Assembly: GCF_025371035.1 (NCBI RefSeq) | Contig: NZ_JANZXB010000003.1 | Location: 1-64,000 of the forward strand | DNA from: Sphingomonas sp. LC-1 | Lineage (GTDB): Bacteria; Pseudomonadota; Alphaproteobacteria; Sphingomonadales; Sphingomonadaceae | DNA length: 64,000 nucleotides | Reading direction: 5' to 3' | Part shown: one piece after another, positions 1 to 7,640 of the stretch | Layout: each line of letters opens with the position of its first letter | Position numbering within the stretch: the stretch's first letter is position 1 | The notes under the pieces: generated by a model | The model's input: only the letters and a program-made list of their open reading frames with translations | Told to the model about the DNA's origin: nothing | The model's database searches: none | Program-made: the position numbers and the translations under genes

Positions 1-130
1 CATTCTTGTTGACGAACACGATGCCGCTCAGCACCCGCTGGTCATCCACGCGCGGCTTACCATGGCTCTTGGGAAAGAACGGTCGCAGCCGCTCCATCTG
101 CTCATCCGTCAGCCAAAACAGGTCGCTCAT
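1..130 (-). CDS. IS5-family transposase, N-terminal fragment
   Basis: The minus-strand reading starts MSDLFWLTDEQMERLRPFFP and continues SHGKPRVDDQRVLSGIVFVN. This is the typical N-terminus of IS5-family (IS427-like) DDE transposases, which catalyse cut-and-paste transposition. Only about 43 residues are present because the gene runs off the left edge, so the catalytic DDE residues are not visible. A purine-rich stretch (GGAGACTGGA) precedes the ATG. The element borders the prophage remnant to its right. Confidence 0.8.
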   Translation of the reverse strand, partial: MSDLFWLTDEQMERLRPFFPKSHGKPRVDDQRVLSGIVFVNKN

Positions 131-190
131 TCCAGTCTCCTTGCGGAGCCTGAATCAGATCGCGATGCTCACATCAATAGGTCCTGACCC
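1..190 (-). mobile_element. IS5-family insertion sequence, 5' end (cut by window edge)
   Basis: The outer end of the element lies at about base 190, where the minus strand reads GGGTCAGGACC next to a TA that could be the target dinucleotide (191-192). Inside it follow a 60-bp leader and the transposase start at 130. The leader (148-190) has a diverged copy at 10022-10064. The rest of the element is beyond the left edge, so completeness and activity cannot be judged. Confidence 0.75.
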
Positions 191-311
191 TAGCCTACAC
201 CATGAGGCGTTCACTACCAGTCGGAAGGCGATCAATCCCTCATCCTGCTGCGAATAGCACGTAGGCATCACCTTCTATCACATGCGCTGCGGCGCTGTCG
301 GAGTCACATCA

Positions 312-845
312 ATGGACAATGGAAGCTTCGCGGCCCGCGCGGTCGCGGGAGGGCCGGCTACGGTCGCGCCCCCGTCATTCGACGGGCATGGGTGGCTGGT
401 AGTCCTCAACCTGGCAGTGATGACCTTTGCAACGGTGGTGGCGCTGATGTTCGCGGTCGACGCGATCCGTGGCTGGTACCGCAACCGGGATCGGGACCGA
501 CCGTCCCATCCTGTCTCGATCTGGCGGTGGACGGGCTTTTGCTTCGCCATGGGCATTTTCCTGACGCGGGCGTCCGATGCGATCGTCCTGTGGAACTGGG
601 ACACGCGTGATCCGGCCGGAACGGGATGGTGGCTGACATTCCAGCGGTTCGTCGATCCGCTGGCAATGGGCTTCGGATTGACCGGCTTGGCTCTGCTTTA
701 CCTATCGGCGCGGGGTATGGTGGTTCAGCTGCGGCGCCGGCCTTTTCCGATCGACATGTGGTCGAGCCTGCCGATGCTCAAGCGACCGGCATACATCGCG
801 CTGCTGAGCCTGATCGCAGCGGTTGGCGTGGTGTCCACGCGATGA
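312..845 (+). CDS. Predicted membrane protein of the prophage lysis module
   Basis: A 177-aa protein with about four hydrophobic segments (near residues 28-50, 73-92, 112-130 and 155-172) and a basic loop (RNRDRDR). I do not recognise a family. The ATG at 312 is chosen because GGAG sits about 8 nt upstream. The gene overlaps the next one by ATGA at 842, so the two are probably translationally coupled. Being directly upstream of an endolysin and spanins, it could be a holin, a pinholin or an antiholin-like membrane protein. That role is inference from position only. Confidence 0.6.
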   Translation: MDNGSFAARAVAGGPATVAPPSFDGHGWLVVLNLAVMTFATVVALMFAVDAIRGWYRNRDRDRPSHPVSIWRWTGFCFAMGIFLTRASDAIVLWNWDTRDPAGTGWWLTFQRFVDPLAMGFGLTGLALLYLSARGMVVQLRRRPFPIDMWSSLPMLKRPAYIALLSLIAAVGVVSTR

Positions 846-1246
846 TCTGGAAAATGGGGGCAACCATGGGGGCATTCATTCCCGTAGCGGCTGCCGCCGT
901 CATGCGGGACACGGGGGCGACTGTCGCGACGAGTTCGCCCATCATCTGGCACTTTGCGGGCTACCCTTTCGAGCTCGGCAGCATGATCGCAGCGATTTGC
1001 GCGTGTCTCGCGGTGCGGTTCTACGTCGTTCAGACCGATCGGCAGCAGCATCGCTGGACCGTCGATGCGCCAGTGACAGTGCTGGCGCTGCTCTTCACCG
1101 CCGGTGCGGTAATGCGGCTGCGGCCCGATCCTGCGCTGGCGCTGATCTATGGCACCGGCCTCGGAGCACTAGGCGCGGGCATCATCGCGATCGCGCTGAA
1201 TTTTGTTCGATCAAAGCTGCCGGGCGCTGATCAAGCGCAGCCCTGA
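842..1246 (+). CDS. Small membrane protein, holin candidate
   Basis: A 134-aa protein with about three to four hydrophobic segments and a short charged C-terminus, the size and topology expected of a phage holin (a membrane-hole former that releases the endolysin). Its ATG overlaps the stop of the preceding gene (ATGA), which suggests coupling. It lies one intergenic hairpin upstream of a GH19 endolysin and the Rz/Rz1 pair, the usual order of a lysis cassette. No family motif is recognised, so 'holin' is inferred from context. An alternative is a general prophage membrane protein. Confidence 0.6.
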   Translation: MIWKMGATMGAFIPVAAAAVMRDTGATVATSSPIIWHFAGYPFELGSMIAAICACLAVRFYVVQTDRQQHRWTVDAPVTVLALLFTAGAVMRLRPDPALALIYGTGLGALGAGIIAIALNFVRSKLPGADQAQP

Positions 1247-1250
1247 ACAA

Positions 1251-1285
1251 GTTGCCCCGCCCCGTTGCTGAATGGGCGGGGCAAC
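1251..1285 (+). terminator. Perfect 12-bp hairpin after the membrane-protein pair
   Basis: GTTGCCCCGCCC (1251-1262) pairs exactly with GGGCGGGGCAAC (1274-1285) around an 11-nt loop. It starts 4 nt after the upstream stop codon. No T-tract follows, so it could be an attenuator or RNA-stabilising hairpin rather than a full intrinsic terminator. The endolysin begins about 190 bp further on. Confidence 0.5.
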
Positions 1286-1471
1286 CTGCTGTCCGCCCAG
1301 CACATGCCGGGCCGGGGGTTGATAGAGATCAATGGTGACCGAATTGTGATGCAGGGGCCGCCACGAGGGAGATTGGGCGGCCCCCACGGCCGGTGACCAT
1401 CGGGGGATAGGTCCGGCACCCCGCTTTGATAGCGACCTGACGATCTGACGTCTCCAACAAAGGACATACAT

Positions 1472-2059
1472 ATGGACGTTGCACTTGTGCAGCGCCGTCT
1501 CGGCGTGCGCGCCGACGGCGCCTTCGGCCCGGTGACGTTGACCGCGCTGCTACGGAAGCTTGGCGCGCCGGCCGCGACCGCCGCAGGGCTTGGGGCTGGC
1601 GTCGTAGCCCTGGAGGGGGCGATCATCCTCGACGTGCCCTTGCGGCTTACTCACTTCCTTGCCCAGGCGGGCCATGAGTCGTCTGGCTTTACCCGGATGT
1701 ACGAGATCTGGGGCCCGACGCCGGCGCAGCGCCGATATGAAGGCCGGGACGACCTGGGTAACGTCAAGGCGGGCGACGGCTTTCGGTACCGCGGGCGCGG
1801 CATTCTGCAGATCACGGGCCGCGACAACTATCGCCGGTTCGGCAAGCTGATCGGCGTCGACATCGAGAGCCAGCCGGACCGGGCGGCAGAGCCCGCGATC
1901 GCGATGGTCCTTGCCTGCGCATACTGGACGTCGCGCCGGATCAATGCGCCGGCTGATCGCGACGACGTCGAGGCCGTGACGAAGCTGATCAACGGCGGGC
2001 TCAACGGCATCGACGATCGGCGCCAGCGGCTGGAGCGCGCGAAGGCCATCCTGCTGTGA
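1472..2059 (+). CDS. GH19-family endolysin (chitinase/lysozyme fold)
   Basis: A 195-aa endolysin predicted to cleave peptidoglycan glycan strands during phage lysis. Residues 1-35 resemble a short peptidoglycan-binding repeat (LVQRRLGVRADGAFGP). The GH19 core follows: FLAQAGHESSGF with the candidate acid Glu69, a second Glu near 78, and the family signature YRGRGILQITGRDNY at about 106-120. No signal peptide is visible, so export would need a holin, which fits the two membrane proteins upstream. AAAGGA lies upstream of the ATG. The stop overlaps the GTG of the Rz-like gene. Confidence 0.9.
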   Translation: MDVALVQRRLGVRADGAFGPVTLTALLRKLGAPAATAAGLGAGVVALEGAIILDVPLRLTHFLAQAGHESSGFTRMYEIWGPTPAQRRYEGRDDLGNVKAGDGFRYRGRGILQITGRDNYRRFGKLIGVDIESQPDRAAEPAIAMVLACAYWTSRRINAPADRDDVEAVTKLINGGLNGIDDRRQRLERAKAILL

Positions 2060-2493
2060 CCGCGCGGGTACTCCTGCGCCGGTTCTGGCCCGCGCTGATC
2101 GTGCTGGCCATGGGCCTGTGGGTCGCGCGGCTCGATCGCCTCCGCGCCGACTATCGCCAGACGCTGACCAACGAACGGGCAGCCTGGTCTGCGGCGATCG
2201 CGGACGCGGATAAGGCGCGCCTCGCCGATGAAGCCCGGTTCGCCCGGCAACAGGCGACGGCGGCCCAGACCTATGCGGCCTCCCTAGCCTTCCGCCAGCC
2301 CCTCATCATCCACTCGAAAGACACGGTAACCCGCTATGCGCAAACTGATGCTGGTCGCGCTCTGTGCCGCGACGCTGACCGGGTGCGCGACATCGACGCG
2401 CTCGATGCCGCACTCGCCCGAGATTCCGCCACCGCCAGCCGCAGCGGGGGAGCCGTGCCGAACGACGGCACAGCACCGCCAGCCGGACGGTAG
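2056..2493 (+). CDS. Rz-like inner-membrane spanin
   Basis: A 145-aa protein with one N-terminal membrane segment (about residues 9-22) followed by a long charged, Ala-rich, probably helical periplasmic domain. That is the architecture of i-spanins, which together with an outer-membrane lipoprotein fuse the two membranes in the last step of phage lysis. The GTG start at 2056 overlaps the endolysin stop. The outer-membrane partner is encoded inside this gene in another frame (2336-2596). Sequence identity to Rz families is weak, as is normal for spanins. The call rests on architecture and the nested partner. Confidence 0.75.
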   Translation: MTARVLLRRFWPALIVLAMGLWVARLDRLRADYRQTLTNERAAWSAAIADADKARLADEARFARQQATAAQTYAASLAFRQPLIIHSKDTVTRYAQTDAGRALCRDADRVRDIDALDAALARDSATASRSGGAVPNDGTAPPAGR

Positions 2494-2596
2494 CGCCACG
2501 GCGGCCGACGACGACGCAACCATCCGCGACGGACGGTTCGACCTGGCCGACTGCGAGACCAAGCGCCGGCTTCTCTGGGACGCCTGGCCGCGCTGA
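2336..2596 (+). CDS. Rz1-like outer-membrane spanin lipoprotein, nested in Rz
   Basis: An 86-aa protein starting MRKLMLVALCAATLTGCATS, a lipoprotein signal with lipobox LTGC (Cys17 would be lipidated). A proline-rich stretch follows (SPEIPPPPAAAGEP), the hallmark of Rz1 proteins. The gene begins within the Rz-like gene in the +1 frame and extends 103 nt past its end, the classic overlapping Rz/Rz1 arrangement. It probably acts in the outer membrane and binds the periplasmic part of the i-spanin. Confidence 0.8.
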   Translation: MRKLMLVALCAATLTGCATSTRSMPHSPEIPPPPAAAGEPCRTTAQHRQPDGSATAADDDATIRDGRFDLADCETKRRLLWDAWPR

Positions 2597-2648
2597 TCCG
2601 CGCGGCGCGCGTCCGCCATTCCGCCCCCGATCTCTCGAAGGATAGTCA

Positions 2649-4475
2649 ATGAAGACCATTCTGCTGTTCGACCCGCGCTTCCCGCTCAACAATCCGCGGC
2701 GCCTGACCGTCGCCGATGATCTTGCCTCCGCAGCGGTGAGGGCTGGCGTTGCCGCTGCCGCGAATCCGAGCGAAGCCGGAGCGCTGGCCGCCGGCACGCC
2801 TCTCAGCCAGGCAGATATGACCGAAGTCGTCATGCAGCACGGCGTCGCCAATAACGCCTTGGCAAGGGTCTTCGTCCCGTTGAGCGTTGCCCGGGTCGGC
2901 GTGTCTCTGGGCGTTGTTGCTGCGGTTGGTCGTTCGATTGCTGGCTCGGCCCCCTCGCTATACCCGCAATTCCCCGTTGGCACGAAAGCGGCGGTGCTGG
3001 GCGACAGCCTCAGCGCGCGCGGCTTCGAAGGCGCATCGCCCGGTACGAACTTCGCCACTCAGACGGTGCTGGGCGGCCTCGAGATCGCCAACGCGATATT
3101 CCCGGTGCTGCTGATGGAGCAGTGGCCGGCGAATACGCAGACCGAAGACAATGGGTACATCGTGAAATGGACCACGGGGGCGAACCGTGCTCTGTCCGGT
3201 TCGCCATCGACGGTTCATGCCGGTCGCCTGGCTGGCGTTATCGCCATGGGCGCGAAGATCCTCTATTACTCTGCCACGATCAATTCCCGTGGGCTGGCCG
3301 ATAACGGCCAATACATCATCAACAATATCCTCGTGCCCGCGCGAGACGCCGGACTCTATCTGTGGGTCGGCGGTATCCGCCCTGTCGCCCAAGGGGCACA
3401 GTTCGATGATAGCGGGTACAGGGCCAACCGGGCCACCATCAACGGCACGATCAAGTCGTGGATCGAGGCCCAAGGCCCGACGATCGGAATCTGGGTCGAT
3501 CACGACGCTTATGCCGATCCGACCAAAACCGGCTACGGCCCCGCTGATCTGTATGAAGACGGCATCCACTGGAACGGCAAGGGGGCCATGCTGGAGGGGG
3601 CCTATCTGGCCGCGAACGTCTTTTCCAAGAATTTCGCGGCGGGCGGCAACCGCTTGAAGGCGATGCTTTCCGCTGGCCCGAACCTGCTACCCAACGGCAA
3701 TCTCTCGGGAACGGGCGGCACTGCGGCTTTCGGTGTTTCGGGGCCAGTCCCGGCCGCATGGCGTGTCCAGCAGTCCGGCCAGAACGCGTCGTCTGTGGTC
3801 ACGTCGCTGGAGAGCAACGCGGATACGGGCGGCCAGAGCCTGACGCTGACTGTCACACCGGTCGTGACGACCGTTCAATTTGTCGGGGGTATCAGCGGCA
3901 ATACGCTTACGGTGTCGAGTGTCACGAGCGGAACACTCGCCATCGGTCAGAAACTGTCTGGTCCGGGTATCGGCGATAACGCCTATCTCGCCTCCGGGTC
4001 CGGTACCAACTGGCAGGTTTCCGGCCCGGCCTTGACTGTGGCCAGTGAAAGCAACCTGACCGCGACGCGTCACCGTGAGCAGTTCCAGATCAGCCCGACC
4101 GCAAACAGCACGACGGGCGACGTCACGCTGTCGGGTGTCGGCGGCCAGTTCCTGAGCGCGATCGTAGAGGTCGAGGTCGACAACAATCCGGGCTGGCTGG
4201 CGCCGTCCGCCTCGCTGGCCGACCTGACCGTCCCCGCTCATTATTCGACTGGCCTTGGGTATACCGTGAAGGCCTATGGAAAGAGCGATGGCGTGGGGCG
4301 GACGTGGTGGATATTCGTCAACGCCGTGGGGCTCGACGCATCCAGCACCGGCATCAAGTTCACCATCAACGTCCAGTATAATCCAGCGCTGCTTCCTTCC
4401 GGTGCAAAGTGCAAGGTCAAGAGCGTCGGCGTTCTGAACATCGGCGACCCGAAGCCGAGATGGAGCGCCAGTTGA
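2649..4475 (+). CDS. SGNH/GDSL hydrolase with fibre-like C-terminus, prophage-encoded
   Basis: A 608-aa protein. Residues 1-110 are Ala-rich with no clear signal peptide. An SGNH hydrolase domain spans about 110-330: block I is LGDSLSARG (nucleophile Ser120) and block V is DGIHWNGKG (Asp304, His307). Residues 340-608 are Gly/Ser/Thr-rich and likely beta-structured, containing a GNTLTVSSVTSGTLAIGQ-type repeat seen in phage tail fibres and head decoration proteins. This suggests a virion surface enzyme that deacylates host polysaccharide, for example a tail-spike-like deacetylase. GAAGGA precedes the ATG. Its stop overlaps the next ATG. The substrate is unknown. Confidence 0.75.
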   Translation: MKTILLFDPRFPLNNPRRLTVADDLASAAVRAGVAAAANPSEAGALAAGTPLSQADMTEVVMQHGVANNALARVFVPLSVARVGVSLGVVAAVGRSIAGSAPSLYPQFPVGTKAAVLGDSLSARGFEGASPGTNFATQTVLGGLEIANAIFPVLLMEQWPANTQTEDNGYIVKWTTGANRALSGSPSTVHAGRLAGVIAMGAKILYYSATINSRGLADNGQYIINNILVPARDAGLYLWVGGIRPVAQGAQFDDSGYRANRATINGTIKSWIEAQGPTIGIWVDHDAYADPTKTGYGPADLYEDGIHWNGKGAMLEGAYLAANVFSKNFAAGGNRLKAMLSAGPNLLPNGNLSGTGGTAAFGVSGPVPAAWRVQQSGQNASSVVTSLESNADTGGQSLTLTVTPVVTTVQFVGGISGNTLTVSSVTSGTLAIGQKLSGPGIGDNAYLASGSGTNWQVSGPALTVASESNLTATRHREQFQISPTANSTTGDVTLSGVGGQFLSAIVEVEVDNNPGWLAPSASLADLTVPAHYSTGLGYTVKAYGKSDGVGRTWWIFVNAVGLDASSTGIKFTINVQYNPALLPSGAKCKVKSVGVLNIGDPKPRWSAS

Positions 4476-4762
4476 TGAAGCAAACTTGCCCCCATTGTGG
4501 GGCCGATCGGCCGGACCGCGTGGAGCGGTTCGGCCTGGCCGTTCAACGTGCCCCGGGGGCGGTCTATTGGAAGGGTGTCGGTCACCATCGGCTGGCCGCC
4601 TCCGGTGTGTCGAACAACTGGCCGCGCGAGGATTTCAACACCGCGATGAAGTGGCTCAGGACGCAAGTCGACGCCGGGTCGGTCGAATTTGTGATTACGG
4701 TGACGCTCGCCGCCAGATACGGCAATGCCACGGTGCCCGCATGGTCAGCCGGGCCTCATTGA
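4475..4762 (+). CDS. Small zinc-ribbon-like protein of unknown function
   Basis: A 95-aa protein beginning MKQTCPHCGADRPDRVERFG. The CPHCG knuckle could bind one half of a zinc site, but no second cysteine pair is visible, so a complete zinc ribbon is not established. The ATG overlaps the stop of the SGNH hydrolase gene (TGATG), so it is probably translated from the same message. No family is recognised. Position suggests an accessory factor of the prophage surface module. An in-frame start 66 nt upstream is possible but would lie deep in the preceding gene. Confidence 0.5.
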   Translation: MKQTCPHCGADRPDRVERFGLAVQRAPGAVYWKGVGHHRLAASGVSNNWPREDFNTAMKWLRTQVDAGSVEFVITVTLAARYGNATVPAWSAGPH

Positions 4763-4898
4763 AAAGCGAATGCTCGCCATCGCTGCTGGTAGTTTACTAT
4801 TGTCCCATATGGGATCATTCGGGCCATGTGTGTTATTGCTGAGGCAACAGCTAAGAACTAACCTTATGTCGTTTCGGGGGAAGCATGACAGGGGGCAC

Positions 4899-5987
4899 AT
4901 GAGTTCGGAACTGGTGTTTAGTAGCGGGGATTCGATCGCATTCGATAGTGTCAGGCCGCCTATCCGCAAACCTCACTTTGTCACGCTGGATGCCGCCCGT
5001 GGCATTGCCGCAATAGCCGTGATGATACATCACATCGGGCTTGAAAACGGCAGTAACATCCTTCGTCGTGGATTTTTCGCCGTCGATTTCTTTTTGATCT
5101 TGAGCGGGTTCGTCATCGCTCTCTCTTACGATCGGAAGCTCCGTGGCGATTTATCGTTCAACGGCTTCATGAAGCTTCGGATAGCGCGGCTTTGGCCCAT
5201 GGTTGTCTTGGGCGGGATTCTTGCGATTGCAGCGTATGCCACAAATCCACAGCCAGATGTTAGCGGCTGGGCATTAGCGTTTCAATTCGCGCTAATCCCC
5301 ATCGTCACGGGAGGCTTATTGTTTCCTGCGAATCCTCCGCTTTGGTCTCTGCTTTACGAAATCGCTGCTAATGGCGTACACGCTCTGCTTTTAGCGCGCT
5401 TATCGCTCCGTCAACTTACTGCACTATTTTTGGCTTTAGTGGCGATCGACTTTGCAATCCTGGCATTGCATCATTTCTGGGCGGCCGGATTTACCATTGC
5501 GCAGGCTCCTTACGCAGTAGCGCGTATACTCACCGGCTACGTAATGGGCATGCTGATGTTCCGACTATATCAAGGCGGACAGCTTCCGAAGATTAAAGCC
5601 CCATTCTATTTGCCGTTATTGCTGATCCTCGTCCCGCTCCTTGTCCCCAAGATACTATCTGAAAGGATCGTGGCAGTACTCGCCCTTGGCTGCGTTTTTC
5701 CTGCGGCAATGTTGCTCGGCATCAACAATCCATGCCCCGCACGCTGGCAAAGCGCTATGAAGTGGTTGGGAGGGATTTCGTTTCCGCTTTACATCACCCA
5801 CATGCCCATCATCCACCTATGGCAATCGACCGGCTTATTCGATCATTCGACACGATATGGATGGTTGGTGTGGTCTTTGCCGGTGATCACCGCAATTGCA
5901 GCGGCCGCAGTCTTTGAGCGGTTCTACGACCTGCCATTGAGGACCTGGCTTAAAGCACGCAGCCAGGGTGTAACCCGAATTGGCTGA
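4899..5987 (+). CDS. Acyltransferase 3 family membrane protein (probable O-acyl transferase)
   Basis: A 362-aa integral membrane protein with about ten hydrophobic segments. The N-terminal motif FVTLDAARGIAAIAVMIHH carries the conserved His of acyltransferase-3 proteins, followed by FFLILSGFVIAL and the Arg-rich loop KLRIARLWPM. The family (OafA, phage O-antigen acetylases) transfers acyl groups to surface sugars. The ATG at 4899 has AGGGGG about 5 nt upstream; an alternative ATG lies at 4866. Codon use and base content are visibly AT-richer than in all neighbours, a sign of recent transfer. Next to a phage hydrolase that may remove acyl groups, it is a candidate lysogenic-conversion gene. 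Confidence 0.8.
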   Translation: MSSELVFSSGDSIAFDSVRPPIRKPHFVTLDAARGIAAIAVMIHHIGLENGSNILRRGFFAVDFFLILSGFVIALSYDRKLRGDLSFNGFMKLRIARLWPMVVLGGILAIAAYATNPQPDVSGWALAFQFALIPIVTGGLLFPANPPLWSLLYEIAANGVHALLLARLSLRQLTALFLALVAIDFAILALHHFWAAGFTIAQAPYAVARILTGYVMGMLMFRLYQGGQLPKIKAPFYLPLLLILVPLLVPKILSERIVAVLALGCVFPAAMLLGINNPCPARWQSAMKWLGGISFPLYITHMPIIHLWQSTGLFDHSTRYGWLVWSLPVITAIAAAAVFERFYDLPLRTWLKARSQGVTRIG

Positions 5988-6150
5988 AACCAAATCCTGA
6001 TCTCTTCAAACGAGAGTCGCGTTCGCGACATACTCGAAGACTATCTCGGCTTTTGGCCAGGACGCCGGGGTGGCAATTGACAGCGGGTGCAGAGGCGGCA
6101 GCCTGCCATGGCAGGTCCCTTGATCCTTTGTTCCTGTTACGTTCCATAGC

Positions 6151-6438
6151 ATGATGCGCCGCCATCATCGAATCATCGTCGAGCTTTCTGTCCAGGTCCT
6201 CCGCCAAGCCATGATCGAGAGCGGTGAGCGCCGGTGTGACACGATCCCGGTCCGCCTGGCGCTGCGATGCCTCCTACCTCACTGCCCCGAGCGCTGGCCG
6301 CTGACGACGTTCTGGGAATCGGCCGGGCAGTCGAATGAGATAGGCCGCGCCCAAGGCGTGACGGCGGCGTTCAATGGGATCGTGCGCCAGCTGCGCCAAT
6401 CAGGCGTGTGGCGCGATCAAGACCACCCGGCGACATAG
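6151..6438 (+). CDS. Small basic hypothetical protein at the prophage edge
   Basis: A 95-aa Arg-rich protein (MMRRHHRIIVELSVQVLRQA...), with the C-terminal half predicted helical (GVTAAFNGIVRQLRQSGVW). No family is recognised. Codon use is consistent with coding, but no strong ribosome-binding site precedes the ATG. It lies 163 bp after the acyltransferase and is the last plausible open frame of the prophage segment. A small DNA-binding or phage accessory protein would be in keeping with size and charge, but that is speculation. Confidence 0.4.
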   Translation: MMRRHHRIIVELSVQVLRQAMIESGERRCDTIPVRLALRCLLPHCPERWPLTTFWESAGQSNEIGRAQGVTAAFNGIVRQLRQSGVWRDQDHPAT

Positions 6439-6657
6439 CGTATCGCACCCCAGGCGCTGGCGATCAGGCCGGAGGCGGACAGGACGGCGAAGCCACCGAA
6501 TTCGAGCCAAATCTCGACCCGCTGCCATCGGCTGGGCGGACCACCTCATAGGCGGATTGACGGCAGAGCAGATACGCAGACGCCAGACAAACGAAGAGAA
6601 TTTTTTGGGGGCACGGGCAGGGGCATCTCTGGCTAATTGTGAGCGAAAACCAGCGCA

Positions 6658-6722
6658 AATCCGCCATTTTTTCGCCTTGTCATGGTAGGCGGCGGACCCA
6701 CCACGGGGTTGTTTCAGGGCGT
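6658..6722 (+). repeat. Dispersed repeat, copy 1 (second copy at 10085)
   Basis: A stretch of about 65 bp containing CCATTTTTTCGCC and CCACGGGGTTGTTTCAGGGC matches 10085-10147 in the same orientation with only a handful of differences. The two copies are 3.4 kb apart and bracket the helicase relic and the MCP gene. Identity is unknown; it may be an element end, an old recombination scar or a structured RNA leader. Confidence 0.6.
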
Positions 6723-6839
6723 CGCAGCGTGTCTCACGCCCTTGCTAAACCACAGAAATTCAGGTGCGAAAGCGTCGCGAGGTGTCTCACCCTGTGCCCC
6801 CGTATGTCATGCCCTGTGGGGGCACCGAAATTCAAAGTG
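6719..6839. repeat. Short direct repeats and GTGCCCCC hairpin, IS-end-like
   Basis: A 19-bp unit GCGTCGCAGCGTGTCTCAC at 6719-6737 recurs with a few changes at 6772-6790. A GAAATTCA core occurs at about 6754 and again near 6827. GTGCCCCC at 6794-6801 pairs with GGGGGCAC at 6818-6825. Clustered short terminal repeats of this kind occur at ends of some insertion sequences (for example IS21-like), but no transposase is adjacent. Confidence 0.45.
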
Positions 6840-7160
6840 GGGGCATCGTGCCGCCGACCGATACGCCGCGCCGAAAGGGCAAAGGGCGAAGCAGGGTCAC
6901 AGGTTCGCCGATTCGGTCGGGCTCTATCTGTTCGTGACCACCATCCATGCGCTGTCGCCAGCGGCAGCTCGCGCAGCCTCGTTCGCAGGGGTTCACCATC
7001 GCGCCACGCCCTGAATATAGGGCCCGCACGAGATGCGGGGCCGGTGATCGAGCGACCACCGGTCCGTGAACGAAAAAACACCTCCACGAGCGGCATCAAT
7101 TTCATTTGCGCGATATTCACTGTCGCGATAATCATGCCCCAATAATAAGCGGAGGGGTTG

Positions 7161-7328
7161 ATGGGGCTTTTTATCGCACTTGGTGTGGCGTGGTTCGCCA
7201 GTTCGGCGGTCGTCGGGGCGATGATCGGCCAAGTCATCCGCCGCGGGGATCATGGCACGAGCGACGCGCCGTTCGTCGACCACGCCGCCGATTTCGAGGG
7301 CGGGGAACGACGAGCGATCGCCGGGTAG
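7161..7328 (+). CDS. 55-aa single-span membrane protein
   Basis: A short frame starting MGLFIALGVAWFASSAVVGA, with one hydrophobic segment (about residues 2-24) followed by a charged cytoplasmic-type tail rich in Asp, Glu and Arg. A very strong ribosome-binding site, GGAGGGG (7151-7157), lies 3 nt before the ATG, which is why it is called despite its size. No family is recognised. It stands alone between the repeat region and a decayed helicase gene, so it may be a leftover of the same integrated element, or an independent small membrane protein. Confidence 0.5.
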   Translation: MGLFIALGVAWFASSAVVGAMIGQVIRRGDHGTSDAPFVDHAADFEGGERRAIAG

Positions 7329-7354
7329 TTTCGTCCGCAATATCAAGCGTTACA

Positions 7355-7640
7355 GGGTTGCAGGACGTTGTAGTGTCCGCCCCCAATGTCGGTGTCCCGC
7401 ACGAGGAACTGGTCGCCAATGCCGACGAGGCGGGCGGATCGATGGTGGATGACACGACGACCCGTCAGGCGCCGGTCGGGACCTATGCGCAGGGCGTCAT
7501 CGACCGCTCGGCAAGCCGATCGTCGGTGTTCGCTCTGGAATCATTGAGGTGCTGCGCCCTACGAAGATGGTGGCGGTGGTCGGTAGACGGCCAGGCATGG
7601 GCAAGACGGCCCCGATTACTTCCTATTCGATCGGGGCGGC
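7355..7640 (+). pseudogene. Decayed DnaB-like replicative helicase fragment
   Basis: One reading frame contains LRPTKMVAVVG followed by RRPGMGKTAPITSYSIGAAA. This closely resembles the Walker A region of DnaB/RecA-fold helicases, where the consensus is GRPGMGKT. The preceding part of the domain (...APVGTYAQGVIDRSASR...) is readable only in a different frame, and stops appear soon after the Walker A helix. At least one frameshift and loss of the rest of the gene are therefore visible. It was probably a phage- or plasmid-type helicase from the same mobile element. Exact limits are uncertain. Confidence 0.45.

Larger units (their letters stand above)
6439..7160. other. Gene-poor scarred region with repeats and hairpins
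   Basis: No convincing gene lies here. The minus strand at about 6537-6417 encodes a coding-like peptide (VEIWLEFGGFAVLSASGLIA then a stop), but no start codon precedes it, so it is probably a gene fragment. From 6658 to 6850 the DNA holds a dispersed repeat, two 19-bp direct repeats and a GTGCCCCC hairpin, listed separately. From 6860 to 7150 I see nothing recognisable. Confidence 0.5.

Noticed and set aside
1-6438. Intact prophage
   Set aside because: No integrase, repressor, terminase, capsid or tail-tube genes appear in this segment; only lysis and surface genes are present inside the window.
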